Below, in pieces: positions 25,874 through 34,369 of a DNA stretch of 64,000 nt. The DNA is from an uncultured Pelagibacteraceae bacterium (lineage in GTDB: Bacteria > Pseudomonadota > Alphaproteobacteria > Pelagibacterales > Pelagibacteraceae): NCBI GenBank assembly GCA_902589395.1, contig CACIST010000002.1, positions 62,001-126,000 of the forward strand, written 5' to 3'. The notes under the pieces were generated by a model that had not been told where the DNA came from, ran no database searches, and was given only the letters and a program-made list of their open reading frames with translations. The stretch's first letter is position 1. Every line of letters begins with the position of its first letter. The position numbers and the translations under genes are program-made.

Positions 25874-26590
25874 TTATTTTTTATCTGATGAAGATTTATC
25901 TTCTTCTTTAGTTTTGTCACCCTCAGCTTTATCACCATCGGTTGGAGTTTTATCACTACCTTCTGCGGTTGCTTCTGCTCCTTCTGCAGCTTCACCTTCA
26001 GCTGCCTCTGCTGGTTTTTCTGGCTCTTTAACTACCGTAGGTGCAGCAACTGTTGCAATTACGAAGTCTCTTCCTTGAATCGTAGGGGTAACGTTTTCAG
26101 GTAAATTAATTGAGGATATTTTTATACTTGTACCAATATCTAATCCTTCTAAATCTACAACTAGCTCAGTTGGAATATTTTCTGCAGGACACCTTAATTC
26201 TACCTTACGTCTTACAATATTTAGTACACCTCCACGTTTAAGCCCTGGTGATAGTTCGTTGTTTATGAATTTCACAGGTATTTCTAAAATAATTTTTCCA
26301 CCTTTAACAATTCTCATTAAGTCGAAATGAATAGGCTCATCAGTGACAGTGTCAAAAGCAATATTTCTTGTTAAAACCTTTTGCTCTTGCCCATTTAAGC
26401 TAATAGAAATTACATTAGATAAAAAATTTTCTTTATTTATTAAATTTTTTAGCTCTTTAGTTGTAATTGTAATTTTTTCATTTGGTTGTTCTCCACCATA
26501 AACTATACCTGGAACATTACCTTTATTTCTTAGGTCGTTCACTTGGCCTTTGGTTTTTGTTTCTCTAATTGTTGCTTGTATTGTGCTCAT
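25874..26590 (-). CDS. rplY: ribosomal protein bL25, long CTC form with acidic tail
   Basis: 5S rRNA-binding protein. The N-terminal L25 domain (about residues 1-95: GNVPGIVYGG, DTVTDEPIHFDLMRI) and the second CTC/TL5 beta domain (about 95-180) are both present. The last 50 residues are a low-complexity tail of alanine, glutamate, lysine, aspartate and serine. That tail is also visible as slightly GC-richer DNA around 25900-26020. Such tails are common in alphaproteobacterial L25. The neighbours pth and prs are the standard ones. Confidence 0.95.
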   Translation of the reverse strand: MSTIQATIRETKTKGQVNDLRNKGNVPGIVYGGEQPNEKITITTKELKNLINKENFLSNVISISLNGQEQKVLTRNIAFDTVTDEPIHFDLMRIVKGGKIILEIPVKFINNELSPGLKRGGVLNIVRRKVELRCPAENIPTELVVDLEGLDIGTSIKISSINLPENVTPTIQGRDFVIATVAAPTVVKEPEKPAEAAEGEAAEGAEATAEGSDKTPTDGDKAEGDKTKEEDKSSSDKK

Positions 26591-26632
26591 AAAGAGCTGG
26601 TTTTTAACCGAAGTTTGCTAATTTTACAAGTT

Positions 26633-27565
26633 TTATTTAAATAGATCTGAAACAGATGTTGAATTAGAAATCCTTTTAATAGCCTCAGCCAATAATATTG
26701 ATATTGATAATACTTCAATATTTCTTACTTTTTTTAATTTGTCTGAACTGTCTATACTATCTGTAATAACTAAATTTTTAATTTTTGAATTCTTTATCTT
26801 TTTAACTGCATCACCACTAAAAACCCCATGAGTTGCATATACATGAACTTCTTTTGCACCTCTTTTTAATAAAGCATCAGCTGCATTGACAATTGTTCCT
26901 CCGGAATCAATTATATCATCAGTTAAAATACAAATTTTGTTTTTAACATTTCCAATAACATTCATAACTTGTGACTTTCCAGGACTAGGTCTCCTTTTAT
27001 CAACTATTGCTAAACCGACGTCTAATTTTTTTCCTAAAGCTCTTGCTCTTTCAACTCCTCCAACATCAGGTGCAACGCAAATTATATTATTACTTTTAAT
27101 TTTCCTTTTAATATGCTTTGCAAATATTGGGGTTGCAAAAAGGTTATCAACTGGGATATCAAAAAAACCTTGAATTTGTCCTGCGTGTAAATCCACTGTC
27201 ACTACTCTGTCAGCACCTGCATTTGTAATTAAGTTTGAGACTAATTTTGCAGAAATAGAAGTTCTTGGTACAACTTTACGATCTTGTCTGGCATACCCAA
27301 AATAAGGAATCACAGTAGTAATATTTTTTGCAGATGATCTTTTAAGTGCATCTATACAAAGAAGTAACTCCATTAAATTATCATTTGCTGGCGAGGACAC
27401 TGATTGAATTATAAAAATACTGTTACCTCGTATATTTTCGTTAATCTCAATATAGATCTCACCATCTGCAAATTTTCTAATACTGGTATTGACTAATTTA
27501 TTTTTTAGATTTTTTGAAATTTTATTACTTAGCTGTTTATTGCTATTTCCAGTAAGAATCTTCAT
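26633..27565 (-). CDS. prs: ribose-phosphate pyrophosphokinase
   Basis: Makes PRPP from ribose-5-phosphate and ATP for purines, pyrimidines, histidine and NAD. Diagnostic stretches are IPYFGYARQDRKVVPRTSI (the ATP loop), VDLHAGQIQGFFDIPVDNL (cation/flexible loop) and the PRPP-binding ILTDDIIDSGGTI. Length of 310 residues is normal. It lies 42 bp upstream of rplY. Confidence 0.97.
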   Translation of the reverse strand: MKILTGNSNKQLSNKISKNLKNKLVNTSIRKFADGEIYIEINENIRGNSIFIIQSVSSPANDNLMELLLCIDALKRSSAKNITTVIPYFGYARQDRKVVPRTSISAKLVSNLITNAGADRVVTVDLHAGQIQGFFDIPVDNLFATPIFAKHIKRKIKSNNIICVAPDVGGVERARALGKKLDVGLAIVDKRRPSPGKSQVMNVIGNVKNKICILTDDIIDSGGTIVNAADALLKRGAKEVHVYATHGVFSGDAVKKIKNSKIKNLVITDSIDSSDKLKKVRNIEVLSISILLAEAIKRISNSTSVSDLFK

Positions 27566-27579
27566 TTTTTGAGAATAAT

Positions 27580-28332
27580 CTATTTAATCATAATTACAGA
27601 AATATTTCTACCATAATCATTTAATTTATTTTTAAGTGATCTCCTAGCACTGAAAAAGTTGTTACTTAATAAAAATGTATCTTTTTTGATAATTTCAATG
27701 TTTTTAACCCCAAATTTCACAAGTTGGTCTTTTATATAATCTATTAAACTGAAATATATTTTATTTCTTTTGGTTTTAAAAAATTTTTTATTAGATCTTT
27801 TTTGTTTAATAAATTTATCCAAGAAATCATTTCTTACCTCATAGTTATCTTTTCCTATACAAGGTCCAATTACAACTATTAAATCATTAAAATTACTACC
27901 ACTTAACTTAAATTTTTTTAATGTTGTAGATACTATTTTTTTGTATGCTCCTTTCCATCCTGCATGTAGAGCACTAACTAAATTATTAACTGGATCATAT
28001 ATAAAAACAGGAGCACAATCAGCTGTCAAAATTCCTAAAGCGATACCCTCTTTATTTGTTATTAATGAGTCACCTTTTAATTTTTTCTTTGGAATTTTAC
28101 TTATTTTATAAACATTATTACTGTGAATTTGATCTAACAATACGAGATTATTTTTATTACAGCCGATTTTTTGGCAAACTTTTTCTATATTTTTCTTAAC
28201 ATCTCTAATTTTATCATCAGATCCTAAGCCACAATTTAAACCTTTATAAATACCTTTTGAGACACCTCCAAAGCGATTAAAAAACCCATGTCTTATCATT
28301 TTAAATTTAGAGAGTTTTTTTGATTTAAACAT
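27580..28332 (-). CDS. pgeF: PgeF/YfiH family purine nucleoside phosphorylase-like protein
   Basis: Laccase-domain protein formerly annotated as polyphenol oxidase. Bacterial relatives act as purine nucleoside phosphorylases or peptidoglycan-editing factors. The zinc-site motifs are present: LDQIHSNNVY, LTADCAPVFIYDP and ALHAGWKGAYKKIV, followed by GPCIGKDNYEV. Length is 250 residues. Its ATG overlaps the stop of the upstream methyltransferase by one base. The exact substrate is not predictable. Confidence 0.88.
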   Translation of the reverse strand: MFKSKKLSKFKMIRHGFFNRFGGVSKGIYKGLNCGLGSDDKIRDVKKNIEKVCQKIGCNKNNLVLLDQIHSNNVYKISKIPKKKLKGDSLITNKEGIALGILTADCAPVFIYDPVNNLVSALHAGWKGAYKKIVSTTLKKFKLSGSNFNDLIVVIGPCIGKDNYEVRNDFLDKFIKQKRSNKKFFKTKRNKIYFSLIDYIKDQLVKFGVKNIEIIKKDTFLLSNNFFSARRSLKNKLNDYGRNISVIMIK

Positions 28333-29414
28333 TATTCAAAGCCAAAAAAATTATTATTGTTATTTTTGTATCCAAAAATTACCTTAAAGAGGCTACCCAT
28401 TTGTTTTTCTTCTAGTAGCCGAGATAAAGTTTCTTTCATATATTTCTGCTCTTCATTAGTCCTTTTTTTCTCTAAAATATGTGCTCTTTCAATTATGCCC
28501 ATTCTTTCTAGAAAAAACCTTTGAGTGACTACTTTTTTTACTTTAAGATTATTCTTAAGGAAATACTCTTTTAATAAATTAAAATTTACTAGTGAAGTTA
28601 TATCTGCTTTGCCAAGATTTTTTAACATTGTCTCGGTTGAAATTTTCTTATTACCCATCACTGCCTGAATGGTATTTGAGTTATTACTATTCAAATAACC
28701 GTAATCTATAAGTAAAATACCACCAGAAAGTTTATTGATTTTCTTTATTATTGGATTTAACTCTAATAATCCCTTTTTAGGAAATTCAATAAATTTAAGT
28801 TTTTTTAATGTCCCAAAAGTCATTATTTGAGCAACATCTTTTTTATTACTTCTTATAAACTTTTCAATAATATCAACATTGTCTTTAACTGAATAACATT
28901 TTTCAAATAACTCATTATTTATATTCGAAAACTGTTTAATTGGTATTGCATCAAAAAACTCGTTACCAAAAAAAATAACTGGTCCCTTTTTTATTGAGTT
29001 AAAGTTTTTGATCCATTTAATTCTTTTATTATCTAAATTTTGCTTTTGTAATTTTTTTAAAAATAAACTTTTCTCATATAAGTAAATTTTTATAGCTTTG
29101 TTTAATTCTGGAAACTTTTTTAAGGTACTAATTATAACTTTAGTTAAACTTCCATCTCCTGGTCCAAGTTCTACAAAATTAAATACTTTAGGTTTACCCA
29201 TTTTTTCCCAGGCAGAAATCAACCATATGCCTATAATTTCTGAAAATAGATTTGAAATAGTGGGGGATGTTATAAAATCTCCATTTTTGCCAAAGGGATC
29301 TTTGCTAGAATAATAACCTATCTCAGGTTCATATAGAATTTTTTCAATAAAATCATCAATAGGTAAAGGTTTTTTTGATGTAATTTTAAATTTTTTGAGA
29401 TTTGGTTTCATCAT
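28332..29414 (-). CDS. MidA/NDUFAF7-family SAM-dependent methyltransferase
   Basis: Class I methyltransferase of the MidA family; the eukaryotic member methylates an arginine of respiratory complex I subunit NDUFS2. The 360-residue protein has the family N-terminus LYEPEIGYYSSKDPFGKNG and the SAM motif FVELGPGDGSLT (about residues 90-101). Later come FFGNEFFDAIPI and LLIDYGY. It lies between lgt and pgeF, an arrangement shared with many alphaproteobacteria. Its substrate here is inferred from homology only. Confidence 0.88.
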   Translation of the reverse strand: MMKPNLKKFKITSKKPLPIDDFIEKILYEPEIGYYSSKDPFGKNGDFITSPTISNLFSEIIGIWLISAWEKMGKPKVFNFVELGPGDGSLTKVIISTLKKFPELNKAIKIYLYEKSLFLKKLQKQNLDNKRIKWIKNFNSIKKGPVIFFGNEFFDAIPIKQFSNINNELFEKCYSVKDNVDIIEKFIRSNKKDVAQIMTFGTLKKLKFIEFPKKGLLELNPIIKKINKLSGGILLIDYGYLNSNNSNTIQAVMGNKKISTETMLKNLGKADITSLVNFNLLKEYFLKNNLKVKKVVTQRFFLERMGIIERAHILEKKRTNEEQKYMKETLSRLLEEKQMGSLFKVIFGYKNNNNNFFGFE

Positions 29415-30171
29415 TTCTTTTAAAATAAATTAAAAACCCAATTAAAATCATTATGGTGCTTAAAAGTATTCCCATACTAACATGTCCAAATAAATATCCA
29501 ATTTGTATATCTGGCTCTCTAAAAATTTCAGATGTAATTCTAAAGCATCCATAAAGTATTAAGAATATGAAAGAGCAGGTCCCAATTTTATAATTTTTAT
29601 TAAAAAAAATTAAATTCATTAGAATAAATAAAATAATACCTTCTAAAAATGCTTCATATAATTGAGAAGGGTGTCTTAATTTATTGTCATAGTTTGGAAA
29701 AAAAACTCCCCAATTAGAATTTGTAACTTTTCCAACTAATTCTCCATTTATAAAGTTTGAAATCCTACCAAAGAAAATTCCTATTGGTGCTGTGATAGAT
29801 ACTAAATCTAAAAAAATATAAATATCTTTCTTATTTTTTTTTGAAAATAAATGAGTAGCAATAACTACACCCATTAAACCACCATGAAATGACATGCCAC
29901 CGTTCCATATCATAAAAATTTCAACTGGATTATTTAAAAAATATGTAAAATTGTAAAAAATTATATATCCTAGCCTTCCTCCAATAATAATTCCTATTAT
30001 CAAATATGAGATATAATCTTCAAATAATTTTGAAATTAAATTGTCCTTAATAAGTATTTTTTTACAATATAACCAACCAAAAATAATCCCAAAAATATAC
30101 GCTAGCGAATACCACCTGACACTAAAAGAGAATATTTCAAAAGCTACTGGGTCAAAATTATTAGTAAACAT
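29386..30171 (-). CDS. lgt: prolipoprotein diacylglyceryl transferase
   Basis: Attaches diacylglycerol to lipobox cysteines. This 261-residue inner-membrane protein has seven predicted helices. It carries SVRWYSLAYIFG at the N-terminus, WNGGMSFHGGLMG (about residues 88-100) and the Lgt signature GRISNFINGELVG (about 135-147). Its 3' end overlaps the MidA-like gene by 29 bp. It is divergent from ubiK across 50 bp. Confidence 0.96.
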   Translation of the reverse strand: MFTNNFDPVAFEIFSFSVRWYSLAYIFGIIFGWLYCKKILIKDNLISKLFEDYISYLIIGIIIGGRLGYIIFYNFTYFLNNPVEIFMIWNGGMSFHGGLMGVVIATHLFSKKNKKDIYIFLDLVSITAPIGIFFGRISNFINGELVGKVTNSNWGVFFPNYDNKLRHPSQLYEAFLEGIILFILMNLIFFNKNYKIGTCSFIFLILYGCFRITSEIFREPDIQIGYLFGHVSMGILLSTIMILIGFLIYFKRNDETKSQKI

Positions 30172-30221
30172 TTGTAAATTTTATTATAAGCTATTAAATA
30201 TAATTCTAGTAAATAATTATT

Positions 30222-30464
30222 ATGTCAAAATCAAGATTCGTATTCGATAAATTTGCAAAACTAATTGAACAAGGTCTGATTAATTATAAAGATGTATCTG
30301 ATGAGGTAATCTCAATACTAAAATCAAAAAGAGATGAAATTGTATTTAAAATGAAACTAGCAAGTAAAGAAGAAGTAGATGTTTTGAATAAGAGAATTAG
30401 TATCCTTGAAAAAAAACTAGAAGAGAAGAAAAAAAGAAAAAAGACTAGTAAGGTAAAGAAATAG
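30222..30464 (+). CDS. ubiK: UbiK/BMFP-family ubiquinone accessory protein
   Basis: An 80-residue helical protein. It has an N-terminal amphipathic segment and the family core KLASKEEVDVLNKRISILEKKLEE, a trimer-forming coiled coil, followed by a lysine-rich tail. UbiK helps the aerobic Ubi complex and binds membranes. Placement next to lgt is seen in other alphaproteobacteria. The last 20 bp overlap the convergent histidine-kinase gene. Confidence 0.75.
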   Translation: MSKSRFVFDKFAKLIEQGLINYKDVSDEVISILKSKRDEIVFKMKLASKEEVDVLNKRISILEKKLEEKKKRKKTSKVKK

Positions 30465-31761
30465 TCACTTTCAACCCACCCAATTTTGATTTATTAAACT
30501 TAATGTCTCCTCCATGAGACTTTATAATATCAGATGATATTGATAAACCTAAACCGACACTTGATTTAGATTCAGATCTACTTTTGTCTATTTTATAGAA
30601 TGGTTTTGTAATGTTATTAAATTCTGATTTATCTACACCAGGACCATCATCATGAATTGATATTATAATTGTTGAGTTTTTTGTTTCTAAATTTAATAAT
30701 ATTTTTTCTGCATATTTAACAGAATTCTCTAGTAAATTATTGATGCACCTCGTAATTAAATTTTTTCTTCCGTTGAAATAGATTTTTTTCTTAATTTTTT
30801 TTTCAATATTATTATTTTCATACTTTAAAATTATTTCATCTATAAGTTCAGAAATATCAAAGGTCTCAGTTTTATCTTTTGCGCCTGTGCTTGCAAACTG
30901 AAGGTATTCATTTAGCATTTTTTCCATTTCATCAACATCCTTTGATATTTTTTCTGAAAGATCCTTGTCCTTAATAACAGCAAGTTGTAATTTAATTCTT
31001 GTAAGAGGTGTTCTTAAATCATGACTTATTCCAGATAGCATCTCAGATCTTTGATTTAAATGTCTTAGAATTCTTTTTCTCATCTTTTCAAATTCAAGAC
31101 CCGCTTTTCTTATTTCTAAAGCTCCTGATGGTCTAAACTCCTCAACGTCTTCACCTCTGCCAAATCTCTCTGATGCTTGGGCTAATTTAGTTATAGGTCT
31201 AGTTTGATTTTTTAGGAAAATCATCGCCACTGCTATCATCAAAATTGCAGGAACTGTAATCCAAAATGCAAAAATTCTTATTGAAGATACTTGAATTCTT
31301 TCCTTGGGAAAAAATATTTGTAAAACACCGTCTCTAAATTTTATTCTTAAATCTACAACTTCCTTATAAGAAATTGTATTAAACCAATGTTGACCAATTT
31401 TAGGTTTCAATTCCCTCCTCAATGTTCTGTCCATTGGACTGAACCACCTCTCAACTTTAATATCTGGCAATTTTTCATTCTTTAAAAATCTCACTGAAAA
31501 GCTAAAATTTTTGTTATATAGATCTGTAACTATTTTTTTATTGTACTGACTTTCGTTATTATAAATATCAATAATTGTTACAATCTCACTTACCAAAGCT
31601 TTAGTTAAACCCTTATTTGTTTTAATCCATAAACTGTCAAAAAAAACTAAAGAGATTGTAATTTGTAAAATTAATATCGGGACAGCAACAATTAGCAATC
31701 CTCTATAAAATAATCTTTTAGGCAATATGTTCTTTACAATTCTATTCAATCCAAAGGACAT
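30445..31761 (-). CDS. EnvZ-like membrane sensor histidine kinase
   Basis: A 438-residue kinase with two membrane helices (about residues 17-37 and 155-175) flanking a periplasmic domain. A HAMP segment follows (TRPITKLAQASERFGRGED). The H-box is GISHDLRTPLTRIKLQL, and the ATPase motifs are the N box (NNLLENSVKYA), DDGPGV and GLGLSIS. The ATG at 31761 is preceded by a good GAGGAGAAGG ribosome site and overlaps the regulator gene by 20 bp; a longer in-frame start at 31815 is less likely. The signal sensed is unknown. Confidence 0.9.
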   Translation of the reverse strand: MSFGLNRIVKNILPKRLFYRGLLIVAVPILILQITISLVFFDSLWIKTNKGLTKALVSEIVTIIDIYNNESQYNKKIVTDLYNKNFSFSVRFLKNEKLPDIKVERWFSPMDRTLRRELKPKIGQHWFNTISYKEVVDLRIKFRDGVLQIFFPKERIQVSSIRIFAFWITVPAILMIAVAMIFLKNQTRPITKLAQASERFGRGEDVEEFRPSGALEIRKAGLEFEKMRKRILRHLNQRSEMLSGISHDLRTPLTRIKLQLAVIKDKDLSEKISKDVDEMEKMLNEYLQFASTGAKDKTETFDISELIDEIILKYENNNIEKKIKKKIYFNGRKNLITRCINNLLENSVKYAEKILLNLETKNSTIIISIHDDGPGVDKSEFNNITKPFYKIDKSRSESKSSVGLGLSISSDIIKSHGGDIKFNKSKLGGLKVTISLPY

Positions 31762-32419
31762 AACCTTCTCCTCTAATGGTTTGCAAGTATTTGGGACTTT
31801 TTGGAGTTTCTTCAATTTTTTTTCTTAATCTAGTTATAATAACATCTATTGATCTTTCTTTATTTAGATCTATCAAACTTGCAATTTCATCTCTTTTATA
31901 GATTTTGCCAGGAGAACTTATCATTTTTTCTAAAATTAGTTTTTCGGTGTTGTTTATTTTTAGTCTTTGTTCACCTTTAAAGATAAAAAGCTTTTTTAGG
32001 TCTATTTTTATATTGCCAAATTCAACAATTCTTTTTATTTCTAATGATTTAGTTTTATTTAAAATATTATTTATTCGTAAAATTAATTCCTTTGGTTCAA
32101 AAGGTTTTGTTAAATAATCATCTGCACCTACTTCAAGTCCTTCAATTCTTTCAGATGGTTCTCCTTTGGCTGTTAGCAATAAAATTGGTGTATCAATTTT
32201 TTTTTTATAATCTTGAGTAAACTCTAAACCAGTTTTTCCTGGCATCATTATATCTAACACTATTAAGTCAAATTTGACAACTTTAGTCTTTTCTAAAGCA
32301 TCATTTGAATCTTTGGCAGTTGAAACAAGATAATTATTTTGATTTAAATACTCTTTTACTAGATCTCTAATTCTATCATCATCATCTACAATTAATATAT
32401 GCGCTTTAAAGTTTTTCAT
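31742..32419 (-). CDS. petR: OmpR/PetR-like response regulator
   Basis: A 225-residue regulator. The receiver domain has acidic pocket DDDDR, phospho-acceptor aspartate in LIVLDIMMPGKTGLEF and the LLTAKGEPSERIEGLEVGAD and KPFEP segments. The C-terminal winged helix ends RTIRGEGYVLWIE. Pairing with an upstream MarR gene matches the petP-petR pair described next to bc1 genes in Rhodobacter capsulatus, so the symbol is given by resemblance. The start at 32419 overlaps the MarR gene by 14 bp. It presumably is phosphorylated by the kinase encoded just downstream. Confidence 0.85.
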   Translation of the reverse strand: MKNFKAHILIVDDDDRIRDLVKEYLNQNNYLVSTAKDSNDALEKTKVVKFDLIVLDIMMPGKTGLEFTQDYKKKIDTPILLLTAKGEPSERIEGLEVGADDYLTKPFEPKELILRINNILNKTKSLEIKRIVEFGNIKIDLKKLFIFKGEQRLKINNTEKLILEKMISSPGKIYKRDEIASLIDLNKERSIDVIITRLRKKIEETPKSPKYLQTIRGEGYVLWIE

Positions 32420-32849
32420 TAATAATTTTTTTAAGTACTTTATCAAAACTTATAACATCGTTAGATTCAGAACTTAAAAATGCATCATAAATTCTTTTTT
32501 TTTGAGCCGAAAAAATTTCATCAAATATTCTTTCTCCTTCTTCTGTTAAGTATACATGTTTAACTCTTGTATCTATTTCGTCTCTTTTAAATTTTATAGC
32601 CTTGATCTCTACCAAATCATTAAGAACTCTATTTAAACTTTGTTTCGTAACCTTAAGCTTTCTTAATAAGCTTGAAATAGTTATGCCTTTATACAAAGAT
32701 ATAAGGTGAATTACTTTATTGTGAGCAGTTCCTAAAGCATGTTTATCTAAAACCTTTTTAGCATCAGCGACAGTTTCTCTATATCCATTGAATATTTTTT
32801 CGATATATTCTTTTAATTGATGATCTTTTAGATATAAAAGTTTTTTCAT
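32406..32849 (-). CDS. petP: MarR-family regulator, PetP-like
   Basis: A 147-residue winged-helix protein. It has the recognition segment ISSLLRKLKVTKQSLNRVLNDL (about residues 57-78) and the wing KRDEIDTRVKHVYLTEEGE. It leads the operon MarR-OmpR-histidine kinase, with overlapping genes. In the R. capsulatus petP-petR pair the MarR-type protein has a similar position. It is divergent from ilvE across 60 bp, so it may control its own operon and ilvE; no clear operator palindrome was found there. Confidence 0.85.
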   Translation of the reverse strand: MKKLLYLKDHQLKEYIEKIFNGYRETVADAKKVLDKHALGTAHNKVIHLISLYKGITISSLLRKLKVTKQSLNRVLNDLVEIKAIKFKRDEIDTRVKHVYLTEEGERIFDEIFSAQKKRIYDAFLSSESNDVISFDKVLKKIINEKL

Positions 32850-32863
32850 AATGGTAAGTTATA

Positions 32864-32892
32864 TTGACATATTATATATACAAAGATATTTT
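32864..32892 (+). promoter_or_regulatory. predicted sigma-70 promoter of ilvE
   Basis: TTGACA (32864-32869), a 17-bp spacer and TATTTT (32887-32892). Transcription would begin about 10 bases before the ilvE ATG, giving a near-leaderless message with no Shine-Dalgarno sequence. A TATAAT read on the opposite strand within the spacer could serve the MarR gene. Confidence 0.55.
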
Positions 32893-32909
32893 TTCTAAAA
32901 ATAAATCAA

Positions 32910-33791
32910 ATGATACCTTACGATAAAAGAGACGGAAAAATCTGGTACAATGGTGGTCTTGTTGAGTGGCAGGATGCAAAGCTGCATGTCATCAGTCATG
33001 GATTACACTATGCAAGTTTAGTTTTTGAGGGTGTGAGGGTGTATGATGGTGAAATTTTCAAGCTTCAAGAACATACAGATAGATTGTATCATTCGGCTAA
33101 AAGAATGGATATGAACATTCCTTACACAAAAGAAGAAATAAACAAAGCTTGTAACCAGATAATAAAAATCCAAAATGTACAGAATGGTTATTTAAGACCT
33201 TTTGCTTGGAGAGGAAGTGAAATGATGGGTGTATCCGCTCAAAAAACAAAAATAAATGTAGCGGTAGCTACTTGGGAGTGGGGTGACTATTTCGATCCTA
33301 AGTTGAAAATTGAAGGCATTAAATTAAATATTTCTAATTGGAGAAGACCAGCTCCAAATACTATACCGTGGGATAGCAAAGCTGCAGGATTGTATATGAT
33401 TTGTACACTTTCTAAGCATGAAGCTGAAAGACAAGGCTATAGCGAGTCATTAATGTTAGATCACGAGGATAATGTTGCAGAGTCAACGAGTGCAAACATA
33501 TTTTTTAAAGATAAAAATGGTGAACTTCATACGCCAATTCCAGATTCATTTTTAAATGGTATCACAAGGCAAACTGTTATTGAATTAGCAAAATCAAAAA
33601 ATATAAAAGTTAATGAAAGAAAAATTAAACCAGATGAATTAGCAAGTTTTGAAGGATGCTTTTTAACTGGGACAGCTGCTGAGATAACACCAATTTCTCA
33701 AATTGCTGAAAATAACTATAAAGTTTGCGATCTTATTTTAGATTTATCGTCAAGCTATGGCAAATTAGTAAGAAAAAAAAAGGCTGCTTAA
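32910..33791 (+). CDS. ilvE: branched-chain amino acid aminotransferase
   Basis: PLP-dependent class IV transaminase for valine, leucine and isoleucine. It has KIWYNGGLVEWQDAKLHV at the start and HYASLVFEGVRVYDG (residues 31-45). The PLP lysine is in PWDSKAAGLY, followed by NVAESTSANIFF and FLTGTAAEITPI. Length is 293 residues. Its stop shares TTAA with the pgsA stop on the other strand. Confidence 0.95.
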   Translation: MIPYDKRDGKIWYNGGLVEWQDAKLHVISHGLHYASLVFEGVRVYDGEIFKLQEHTDRLYHSAKRMDMNIPYTKEEINKACNQIIKIQNVQNGYLRPFAWRGSEMMGVSAQKTKINVAVATWEWGDYFDPKLKIEGIKLNISNWRRPAPNTIPWDSKAAGLYMICTLSKHEAERQGYSESLMLDHEDNVAESTSANIFFKDKNGELHTPIPDSFLNGITRQTVIELAKSKNIKVNERKIKPDELASFEGCFLTGTAAEITPISQIAENNYKVCDLILDLSSSYGKLVRKKKAA

Positions 33792-34366
33792 TCTTTATTA
33801 TCTTCAGATATCGCGTGGTCTATACCTTTCCTTAAATATTCATATCCAGTATATAAAGTAAGAAAAGCTGATAGCCACAATAAAATTATTCCAATTGTTT
33901 GAGCATTATAGTCTTGGAAATTTATAATTTTATTTCCAGTTTCTCCAGTGAGCAAAACAGAAATACAAAACATTTGAAGAAAAGTCTTTACTTTTGCTAG
34001 ACTTGAAACTGGAAGTTTGACACTTCCTTTAGCTAAAAATTCTCTTAAACCAGAAATTAATACCTCTCTCGTAAGTATTATTATTGCAGCAATAACTTCA
34101 TAGTTTTTAATAGTTCCATCCATAACTAGCAATATTAGAGCAGTTGCTACTATAATTTTATCAGCAATTGGGTCTAATAACTCTCCAAGTTTGGATTCCT
34201 CTTTAAACATTCTTGCTAATAATCCATCTAAGAAGTCAGTAAATGAGGCAATTACAAACAGTGCAAAAGGAATTACATCTCCATAAAAACCTGGCAAATA
34301 AAATGCGAAAACAAATATAGGAACAATTATAATTCTACCAATAGTTAAATAATTTGGAATTTTCAT
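33788..34366 (-). CDS. pgsA: CDP-diacylglycerol-glycerol-3-phosphate 3-phosphatidyltransferase
   Basis: Commits CDP-diacylglycerol to phosphatidylglycerol. The CDP-alcohol phosphotransferase motif is complete: DFLDGLLARMFKEE followed by GELLDPIADK (about residues 43-70). Five membrane helices fit the family. Length is 192 residues. It starts 3 bp after uvrC, the usual uvrC-pgsA order in alphaproteobacteria. Confidence 0.95.
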   Translation of the reverse strand: MKIPNYLTIGRIIIVPIFVFAFYLPGFYGDVIPFALFVIASFTDFLDGLLARMFKEESKLGELLDPIADKIIVATALILLVMDGTIKNYEVIAAIIILTREVLISGLREFLAKGSVKLPVSSLAKVKTFLQMFCISVLLTGETGNKIINFQDYNAQTIGIILLWLSAFLTLYTGYEYLRKGIDHAISEDNKD

Positions 34367-34369
34367 ATA

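Noticed and set aside
25874..26078. Open frame on the plus strand opposite the rplY tail
   Set aside because: It is a low-complexity Ser/Ala/Pro shadow of the repetitive acidic tail and has no ribosome site or family features.
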